The notes under the pieces: generated by a model
Database searches by the model: none
What the model was told of the DNA's origin: nothing
What the model saw: only the letters and a program-made list of their open reading frames with translations
Assembly: GCA_018902385.1 (NCBI GenBank)
Contig: JABSSW010000029.1
Location: 310,001-374,000 of the forward strand
Length of the DNA: 64,000 nt
Direction: 5' to 3'
Source: Physcia stellaris
Lineage: Eukaryota > Ascomycota > Lecanoromycetes > Caliciales > Physciaceae
Made by a program: the position numbers and the translations under genes
Part shown: piece after piece, positions 56,854-64,000 of the stretch
How positions within the stretch are numbered: the first letter of the stretch is position 1
Layout of the letters: each line of letters opens with the position of its first letter

Positions 56854-57916
56854 ATGCCATCATCTCAGACGATGATAGTCGCATGGCTCCTTTTCTTGTA
56901 TACCAGCTGTATGGTTGAGGCTGTTCCCCTTTCTGATAGTATGCAAATTCCTACAATATCAATGATTGACAGAGCTAACCGGAGACAGACATTACTGCCA
57001 ACAATACATTATCGGACCTCACCTATGACAGATATCATATCGAGAACTGCCGTTATTTCCTGCCTGGGTTGATCGACGTACTCGATGCTGCCATAGCAGC
57101 TATCCGCCCTGCTTTAGCAGATGCCAAGCTTGGTCATGAAAGCAAGCATGGCTTCAGGGCCCTGTTCAAGTACGACGGTGCTAGGGAGTATGTAGAAGAC
57201 ACACTTTTAGCCGTGGCAACAATGAGGCCGAAACGAGCGCTTGAGCCATGGCCCCAGCAGCCTACCCGTCCGCAGTTTTCTTGTGTCACCCACAATACGC
57301 AACATCTGTACCCGTTTCTTAATGTCAATCCGTGGCACCTGTGTCAATTCTCCTCAATGGCGGCATTCTACGCGCCTGAGAGCAGTTTCATCTTTTTGTG
57401 TCCTAGATTTTTCCATTATCCGGCGCAGCCCGCTGACCTCGGTGGGAGGAACTGTCCTGGGGTTGAGAACAATCAGTGGTCGCATAATGAGTGGAATCTA
57501 TACGAGTATCAGACTTATATTATCATTCACGAAATGATCCACTTTTATCTGCAGAGTCATTCCCTGTCGGGCATCTCTGTGCCACCAGAGCAGTATGGTT
57601 TGGATGGCTGTGTTGCTCTAAGTCCAATGGGTTCTTTACACAACCCAACCAATTATCAGGCCTACGTAGCTAGTATGTATAACCCAGTCGAGACCCATGC
57701 TCTGGGCCACAGCTAACAGCGACTTTCATAGTGGTGCATCAGAATTGCATTCAAGCTCCTGATCCTGATAAACCTCCATACAAGATGCCTGATGGTCAAG
57801 TCTCGTTGGTGCCAGGTCTGAACATTACCTATATGAATGAGCAGATCAAAAATAGCTCGAAAAATCTGGCGGCGAACGACGATACTACAGCAACACCGTC
57901 AGTGGCAACAGCATGA
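56854..57916 (+). CDS. Putative secreted zinc metallopeptidase (M35-like), 317 residues
   Basis: Exons inferred by eye: 56,854-56,938; 56,989-57,672; 57,732-57,916. The introns (50 and 59 bp) have GT/AG ends, the first with a CTAAC branch site, and the frame closes at exactly 318 codons. The signal peptide is MIVAWLLFLYTSCMVEAVP. The zinc motif HEMIHFY starts near residue 209, followed by YGLDGCVALSPMGS and NPTNYQAYVA. This resembles the deuterolysin/M35 layout, where a conserved Asp (third zinc ligand) in a GxxDC-like block and an N-A-D/N-x-Y motif follow HExxH. The region before it contains paired Cys (FSCVTHNTQHLYPF, WHLCQF, FLCPRFF). An extracellular peptidase is likely, but some fungal M35-like paralogues are probably inactive. 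The final Asp placement was not verified. Confidence 0.75.
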
Positions 57917-59341
57917 GTTGGTTGAGACCTGACTATCGTCACCAAGGGTTAAGCACTATCCTCTCAGAGTACCCGAAAAATCACAATAGGGAGAAGCGTT
58001 GTCTTCTCCTCATTTAGATGTTTCAGAGAAAAGAATATGTCTTGGCGGAAAACATATCAAGAAAACCCGTTCAAGGGACAGAGGACAGAGGACAGCTGAG
58101 ACTTAGTGGAGGCTTTATGTATTTCTGCCTATATTTAATCACATGTGATCGCGTCCGTGGGCCATGGTCCGTCCAGACGACGCGTCGCTCTGACGAAGAA
58201 GGAGTCAACATGTAGAGCTAATAGCAGCGACAGATGCTTGGAACCGCATTCCTAGCGGCAATAGTATTTACCTTAGTCACTGACATGACACCAAGGTCCT
58301 GACGTAACATGCAAGGGTCCTCAGCTGGCCGACAGCAACGGGGTACTTGTCCACGGACATCCTCGATGGACTGGCAGAGACCACCAATCAATCAATATTA
58401 AACTACACGGTATGGAATCGGGTTACGACTTGCGTTTGATCTCCAGTCCTATCGATCCGGTCTTCAACAGCGGATTCAGAGCTCGTCTAGGGAATCCTCA
58501 TACACCGGGGCATCGTTATCAACCGCACATGAAGAGGGCTCTGGACTAAGCTGCCTTGGCAGGGTTTTTGTGACCCTCCGGCTTCGGGCATAGCGTTGTA
58601 TAACCTCAAGACGGACTTCAGAGCAGGATGAGATGTAATCATACGTGACCCGTGCAACTGTCACAACTCCAACCAGCATATATAGGCCCTGCGGTCCGCT
58701 CTCGAGTCTCGGATACTCCACGTTGATGGGGAAAGAGCAACGACTCGGATGTGATGCTGGTGATATCAGATAAGCCTGCGCTCATCCAAACTGTAGGAAT
58801 ATGAATTAGGCTCACAAAAGCGGGGATCAAAGCTCTTGCCAAATACTCTTCCGAATCATCATCACAATACTGTCACCTCTATCTTGGAAAGAGACACCCT
58901 ACCTTGGAACGCGATTCGAGTTCTACTCAGAGCGCCTGCTACTTGTGGCAGAGGTTTTATCAATGCTCGAGCGTGCATTTCCCCGTTTCCTTAGTTGGGA
59001 GTTATTCTCTGCGATCGTACTTGATGCTCTACCAGTCTCTAAGAAGGCTGTACAATGGAGCATTTTAGGGAGAAGAGATAGATCGAAGACTCCATTCTTG
59101 CTGTCATCAAGATACTGCCCTTACTGCAATGGCTACAACCCCGCGGCAGCTTTAACATAGCTGGCCTCCGATACTTCCGGCTCAAGAAACGATCATCAGG
59201 TACCTCAAACACCCCACATACTTCCAACAGTCTCTCTCACGCAGCACTCTTCCTCAGTTACTACGATCACCACCATCGCCAGGCCATCGAGGACCATCCC
59301 ATATCAACGAGTAACCCGACAACGGATCAAGATCCCCCTAT
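57917..59341. other. Intergenic, no firm gene
   Basis: Frames at 58,476-58,721 and 58,639-58,842 (minus) include one hydrophobic stretch (GLYMLVGVVTVARVTY) and might be parts of a small membrane protein gene, but no start or splice structure could be fixed. The remainder shows nothing. Confidence 0.4.
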
Positions 59342-60153
59342 TCACCCTCTTACCCGGCTCCCCCTCCGCCCCACCCTCCTCAAAACCTCAAGCACCATCC
59401 TCCCATCCCCCTCCAACGCCTCGACCCACTTCCCCTCCTCCTCCTCCTCTCCCCCAATCTGCCCCACATGCACCGCGCACGCCCTCGCCAGCGCACCCCT
59501 CAACCCCGTATCCCCCACCGGCGTACACTCGCACACAGCGCGATACACATCCACGAAACCCGGCGGAAGAGCGCCGAGCTCGTCGATGCGCTTCGTGAAG
59601 GAGGCGCAGGCTTGGGTTTTGAGGGAGGGGATATCGTATTTATCCCCCAGGGCGTACATTTTTGCGTTTTGGAGCAGGAGGGATTTGGTGTCTGTGGTGT
59701 GTGAGGTGGGGGGGTGCAGGAGCAGTTGGCGGGTGATGCTTTCTTGATTTTGGAGGGAGGCGGGTGGGGGATGGGGGAAGGGGAAGGTGGTGCGTAGCCA
59801 GGAGAGGGCGGTGGGGGAGTCGGTGTAGAGGTTCGTGTAGAGGTGCAGGAGGAGGAGGGCGATGTCTGTTGGGTCGTCTTCGAGGAGGGAGATGGTTTTG
59901 GTTTGGGATTCCTGTTGTGGTTAGTCATTAGATTAGTTGAGTTGGAGGGGTCCTCGCATTTGTGAAAGTTGTGGGGTTTGGGGAATTTTACCTTGAAGCC
60001 TCCCTTGCAAGCTGCTCTGAAGAAGCCGGATTGTGGACAGATGATGGCGCGGTGGACGGGCCAGTTTCTGGCTTTGGTGGTGATGGTTAGGTCGGAGTAG
60101 TCGCCTGTGAACAGCAGATTGTAGTTGCGGCGTTCGAGGGTTTCTTTGTCCAT
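59342..60153 (-). CDS. BTB/POZ domain protein, 243 residues
   Basis: Two exons, 60,153-59,992 and 59,911-59,342, are joined across an 80-bp GT/AG intron (branch GACTAACC). Exon 1 is exactly 54 codons and carries the BTB core: YSDLTITTKARNWPVHRAIICPQSGFFRAAC, the SDLxI...VHxxIIC...F pattern of fungal BTB proteins. Exon 2 continues with SQTKTISLLEDDPTDIALLLLHLYT and KMYALGDKYDIPSLK, the BTB C-terminal helices. BTB domains dimerise and often serve as Cullin-3 adaptors; which applies here is unknown. A paralogue with the same intron position is at 60,807-61,781. The tail is low-complexity (GGEEEEEGK) and the GC content is higher than that of its neighbour. Confidence 0.85.
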
Positions 60154-60806
60154 GGTTTCTGAAAATCAAAGCTAACTACTTTTTGGGAAAATCAATGGTG
60201 GTACAAGATCGAGAGATTGGTCGTAAAGGTGCTATATATACCCCCTAATGAAGACTGAAGTTTTTTTTCGAGATGATATCACTGATGTGGTTAAAGGTAT
60301 TTACGACTTACGGGTCATGGGATGATACCTTCAGCAAGAGACATGACCCATCACATAACAAGATTCACCTGCATAGTGTCCAAAGCAGGTTGGGGTGACA
60401 CTTACTCAACAGTATTGATGGTGTGTTCCCTAGATTGAAGCTTTATACTGAAAGCTTGCTCTATGAGTCAGGTCACTAAATCAATCTTCAGTCATGATAA
60501 GCTCCTCGAAAGCACATAACATGGACCTGGCTGAGGCATCACAAAATGTTGTGCCTGATAAATTCGCCCAAGAGCGATCGAGTTCCGAAACCCGATGGAC
60601 ACATGGTTGATGGAGTTTGAAAACCCTTGGATCCTCAGCCACATTCATGGGCATGTCATCGTCTACAGTCCAAAGTCGAGCAACCTTTATCTCAGCAAGG
60701 ATCATCTCATTCCAACACTCAATTCAGTCGGTGGCGAGTGATTCAAGCTTGTCTATTCGCTTTCGCTTGAGCTCGAGTCCTTCATCGTCATCAGACAACT
60801 CTCGCG
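60154..60806. other. Intergenic between the two BTB genes
   Basis: Upstream region of the first BTB gene and 3' flank of the second. Short frames only. Confidence 0.5.
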
Positions 60807-61781
60807 TCAATCATGATTTGATGTCCGACTCACCGAGCGGTTCCACATAAGTTTCTTCTTCGCCTTCTGCTCCGTGACCATCTCATTCAGTTCTTCCTCC
60901 GCCTTCTGTTTTTGCTGGGCAAGACACTTCAGGATCTCTAACCCCATCTCTCCGTCTTCTTCCAAGAGTCGAGACCAGTTAACCCTTTCGCCAATTAAGC
61001 CATTAAGCGACTCGGAAGCTACCATGTCGCCTATATGTTTTGCACACATTCGCGCGAAAGAGATTCGCAGACCTTTGTCGTTTGTAGGCGTAATGTTGCA
61101 GATTACTCGATACACAGTTGCAAAATCCAGCGGAGAGTGTTCTTCATTATCCTCTTTTGTATTTTCCATGGCACTCTCAAGATATCTCTCAAGGAACGCA
61201 CATGCTCCTTTCCTCATCACGGGGATATCGTACTTGTCTCCTAAAGTGTACAGTTTCACGGCCCCAAACAATATCCGGTGTGGATCTTCATAACTACTGA
61301 GGCCCAGACTGACATGGATGTTTGAGTCTTGATCTATCGTTCTGTGATAGAGACCGCTGTAGAAGCCGACGTATACACACAGAAGCATGGCCCATATATC
61401 AATTGGCTCATCCTCGACTAATGATATCATTTTCGTTTGGGACTCCTGAAATTTTTCTAGCATACGTATCATAAGGTTTCGCTGATTCACCTTGAAACCT
61501 TCTTTACAAGCAGCCCTGAAGAAGCCTGACTGGGGACATAGAATGGCCTGGTGGACATTCCACACGCGGTCGCCGCAGGTAAGTGTAAGGTCAGCCTGAT
61601 CCTCAGATATGAGGAGCTTGTACTTGTTGCCTTTGAAGTATGGCTGGTCCTCTATTGCGGTTTCAGAGGAATCCACGATATACGGGTAGATTTGGGTAAG
61701 CTTGTTGTTAGGAATAAGATGACGGATACTATTGAGAGCTTCAAGGTCGGAAGTAGGAAGATCCATACAGGTAGCAGACAC
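60807..61781 (-). CDS. BTB/POZ domain protein with a small in-frame intron
   Basis: The open frame spans 324 codons. The BTB core lies at about 62-95 (QADLTLTCGDRVWNVHQAIL, then CPQSGFFRAACKEGFK), followed by SQTKMISLVEDEPIDIWAML and VKLYTLGDKYDIPVMRKGA. The 15 codons between EGFK and ESQTK (61,490-61,446) begin GTGAATC and end TTTCAG, and sit exactly where the neighbouring paralogue has its intron. They are most likely a 45-bp stop-free intron, making the spliced protein 309 residues. The C-terminus is Lys/Glu-rich and coiled-coil-like (QQKQKAEEELNEMVTEQK). An adaptor or transcription-related role is typical of BTB proteins; the partner is unknown. Confidence 0.85.
   Translation of the reverse strand: MSATCMDLPTSDLEALNSIRHLIPNNKLTQIYPYIVDSSETAIEDQPYFKGNKYKLLISEDQADLTLTCGDRVWNVHQAILCPQSGFFRAACKEGFKVNQRNLMIRMLEKFQESQTKMISLVEDEPIDIWAMLLCVYVGFYSGLYHRTIDQDSNIHVSLGLSSYEDPHRILFGAVKLYTLGDKYDIPVMRKGACAFLERYLESAMENTKEDNEEHSPLDFATVYRVICNITPTNDKGLRISFARMCAKHIGDMVASESLNGLIGERVNWSRLLEEDGEMGLEILKCLAQQKQKAEEELNEMVTEQKAKKKLMWNRSVSRTSNHD
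61446..61490 (-). other. Inferred 45-bp intron, a multiple of three and stop-free
   Basis: It starts GTGAAT and ends TTTCAG on the minus strand, at the same codon boundary (after GFK) as the 80-bp intron of the neighbouring BTB gene. If retained, it would add 15 residues without breaking the frame. Confidence 0.65.
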
Positions 61782-62467
61782 AAGTGAGCTTTGTGGTTTG
61801 ATATTTGATGATTTGATGAGGAGTTCTATCAGTCATGAGGGCATACCATGTTGACAAAGCGATGCGGAGAGTCTTCAGAGTAGGATCACTTAGAAAGAGT
61901 TTGTACACTAGAACTCTGAGTTAGCATTATTCTTGAAGATGAGATCGACCTCGGCCATGTATTCCGGTCAGCGTTCTCCTAGTCATCCAGCTTACTGACC
62001 CACTTGATACTAAGCCTAACTGAGCCTTGGTTAGAGCGTCTAAATTATAGTCAGGAGTTCGTCATTTGCTTCTTTTCCTTATAACCTTTGCCAGTCATAC
62101 TAACCCGTGACGTATTGCTAGGTGTGACCCATTTCAAGATGGGCTATTCCGCGTGCCAAGCCTAGTCGCGATATATATGAGTCTGCTCGAATGATCTTCT
62201 CTTCTCCCCAGAGGTTCTCTTCAGCTGTGATTGTGCTTATTGTCATAACACGAATACTGGAGACATTTCCTGAGCGCTTGGTTGTTTTCTGTCAGCGTCG
62301 CCGCTGCATGGTGCCCGGAGCTTAATCGAATTCCTACTCAGGCCTTTGTAAGATCATTCTCTCACGTCCAACGACCTCCTCCTCAGGTATCATCCACGAG
62401 AAGCGACTACACAGAGGTACCCTGGATTATCAAAAAGTCCAAGAAGCAATTCCGTAGAGTTGGAAAC
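61782..62467. other. Intergenic, divergent promoter region
   Basis: The region lies between the minus-strand BTB gene and the plus-strand F-box-like gene. The downstream frame is open from 62,282, but the extra N-terminal part reads unlike the family. Confidence 0.5.
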
Positions 62468-63313
62468 ATGGATTCAACTTTGGAGCCTGCTCCAAGTTGG
62501 CAAAACCTGCCTCGCGAAATCCGCTACTGGATATACGAAATTATCCTGAATTGTAACAACACGCCTCCCTCAAATCCAGACCAAGCGGGCGAGCGGCGAG
62601 AACACCACTACGATGCAGGCACCCAAGTCCAGCGTCGCAGCTTCTTATGTGTTTCTGGCCCTATCCAGCCAGCCAGCTCAGCACTACTCAGATGCTGTCG
62701 TCAAAGCAACATGGAGCTCAGCAATTTGATAGCGTCGAAAAAGGTCCCTGGCGCAAAGAATCCTTTCAGGTACCATTTAGATTGTATGGTTCAGGGTTTC
62801 CAAGCTTGGCCGACCTGGGTTCGCTTGCCTTGTGCCAGCAGACATGTGCCAGATCTCAAAATCGACCTACGGATTTTCGAGACTAGGGAGTTCGCCCGGC
62901 ACAGGTATATGATGCCATTCCTTACTGTGTTTCAGCTTCTCAACCATCTCTTTTATCACGGGCCGTACTTCTTCTGCGAGGGACGGGAGCGGCATTCCAT
63001 GACGGTCGGAACGCTTCAGCTCGACATCATCTTCATCGACGAGGTAGGTTCGACATCGTGGAAGGATCGTTCTGGTCAGGATCGCCTCGCCGGACAGATT
63101 GCAACACATCTGCGGAATTTGGAGTTGCATGGTGTTCTGTCTGGGTACGTTGGCAAGATTGTTTGTTGTTCGGATTCGTACGAGAATAAAAAGATCATCG
63201 AAGTCCGACAGCGGAGAACTCCTATCACCAATCTCGAGTGGAGAACTTGGCGTTCTTTCGGGTTTAGCTGGGGCCCAAATCCTGGCCTAGGAGAAGTCCA
63301 ACAAAACCGATAG
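62468..63313 (+). CDS. F-box-like fungal protein, 281 residues
   Basis: The start is chosen at the ATG at 62,468 because MDSTLEPAPSWQNLPREIR places the LPxEIRxxIY block near the N-terminus, as usual; an ATG at 62,282 in the same frame would add 62 residues. The block SWQNLPREIRYWIYEIIL is the motif seen in fungal F-box-like or 2EXR proteins. It is followed by ALLRCCRQSNMELSNLI (the usual LLxxCRQxxxE element), VPDLKIDLRIF and ELHGVLSGYVGKI. Such proteins are numerous in filamentous fungi. F-box members recruit substrates to SCF ubiquitin ligases, but the function of this subgroup is unknown. The gene is single-exon as modelled. Confidence 0.75.
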   Translation: MDSTLEPAPSWQNLPREIRYWIYEIILNCNNTPPSNPDQAGERREHHYDAGTQVQRRSFLCVSGPIQPASSALLRCCRQSNMELSNLIASKKVPGAKNPFRYHLDCMVQGFQAWPTWVRLPCASRHVPDLKIDLRIFETREFARHRYMMPFLTVFQLLNHLFYHGPYFFCEGRERHSMTVGTLQLDIIFIDEVGSTSWKDRSGQDRLAGQIATHLRNLELHGVLSGYVGKIVCCSDSYENKKIIEVRQRRTPITNLEWRTWRSFGFSWGPNPGLGEVQQNR

Positions 63314-64000
63314 CCTTGTGTAAGATGCTGGAAACGGGGTGTAGGTTACAATATGTGTAGTCCAAAGCGTGTTTGCTGAGCGAGCTGTTGACAATACTGC
63401 ATGCCACAAAACTCCTAGATTCTTTGGTAGATATTCATTACTGTTGACTAGGTCAATAGTCTTCGGAAGTTCGGCCAACGAATACAAGATCCAACAAATA
63501 TAACAAGCCCTGCAACCGCGTATAGATACTTTCAATGGCGATGTAAGTAACTATGTTATGGTGTGGTGTGGTGCTATCTTGTCTCACCACTGATACCAAT
63601 TGTGACAGAAGGCGTACCCACCTTTGGCATAATAGTTATGAATGTGATAATGAAGATGACACCATCTTCTGAGTTCGTTCCAAAGTGGGTGATTGCTGAT
63701 CTGTCGGTGTATTATGAAAATCAGCACCACTTACTATCAGACCATGGGATAGCCCTGGGTCTTATCCAACAGTCTTCTCATGCGCTAGGAAGTATAATAC
63801 AGTCACATCCTGCTCGAAGTCCAATGTCCCAGAACAGCCGCACTGTGAGGTCAAAGCTTGAGCTCACCATTCTCATGGATTAGCACCTCAAGACTAATTG
63901 ATAGAATCCAATGGGCATAGCAGAAAGCTCGAGTCTCGCCGTTTGCTGTGGAAGACCTTGACAGTGAATGCCTTATTGCGACTTGCAATCTCGAGCTTAC
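63314..64000. other. 3' flank and intergenic DNA, no recognisable gene
   Basis: A plus frame at 63,563-63,883 (106 codons) shows no motif and is not called. The window ends here. Confidence 0.45.

Noticed and set aside
58945-59160. Plus-strand ORF of 71 codons
   Set aside because: It has no motif, no start support and no continuation into exons.
1-64000. tRNA genes, rRNA and CRISPR arrays
   Set aside because: I looked for B-box-like GGTTCRAATCC motifs and for regularly spaced short repeats. None was found apart from the element-internal hairpin array.

Overview
The window looks like nuclear DNA of a filamentous ascomycete (Pezizomycotina). The host genes are compact, with introns of 45 to 91 bp that have GT donors and CTAAC-like branch sites just before AG. 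Recognisable genes include Arp9 of the SWI/SNF and RSC remodelers, BTB/POZ and F-box-like proteins, several small secreted proteins and a putative secreted zinc metallopeptidase. The species cannot be named from this alone.

The layout is strongly two-compartment. Gene-bearing, GC-balanced DNA lies at 1-1,400, 16,956-31,530 and 50,160-64,000. Two AT-rich, hypermutated transposon blocks lie between, at about 1,400-16,955 and 31,612-50,060. Block 1 interrupts a host gene on the minus strand: its N-terminal exon is at 16,956-17,189 and its C-terminal exon at 733-1,296. Block 1 appears nested in three levels: an older element of uncertain class, a Ty3/gypsy-type LTR element (3,304-14,421) inside it, and a 3.3-kb LTR element carrying a C2H2 zinc-finger ORF (10,651-13,969) inside that. 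Block 2 appears to be a Mutator-like DNA transposon with inverted repeats of about 78 bp (31,534-31,611 and 50,079-50,157). It has been entered by a short gypsy-like element (32,434-36,396), a full-length-size gypsy element (38,087-45,449) and a second, fully mutated copy of the C2H2 LTR element (46,419-49,747). Exact 5-bp target duplications support three of the five LTR insertions outright.

The most striking observation is the mutation spectrum of the AT-rich blocks. It looks like repeat-induced point mutation (RIP) in effect, but not in sequence context. Cytosines followed by C or T have become T on both strands, while CpA and CpG are mostly kept. In saturated stretches the dinucleotides CC/GG and CT/AG are almost absent, and CA/TG and CG remain common. 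Less mutated stretches (the 32.4-36.4 kb element, and 11.28-11.76 kb) have lost CC/GG but kept CT/AG, which suggests the order CpC, then CpT, with CpA and CpG spared. Classical RIP, best known from Neurospora, prefers CpA, and the usual RIP index would not detect this pattern.

Host genes in order: an unidentified protein (18.9-19.6 kb), an exonuclease III-type AP endonuclease (19.7-21.1), a small secreted protein (22.0-22.6), a five-exon secreted protein (23.4-24.6), arp9 (25.2-27.4), a four-exon secreted protein (29.4-31.0), a GPI-anchored-type surface protein (51.5-52.5), a class I methyltransferase (53.3-54.0), a secreted Cys-rich protein (55.1-55.8), an M35-like metallopeptidase (56.9-57.9), two BTB paralogues (59.3-60.2 and 60.8-61.8) and an F-box-like protein (62.5-63.3). 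The concentration of secreted-protein genes beside transposon blocks resembles the two-speed genomes of plant-associated fungi. I saw no rRNA, tRNA or CRISPR.
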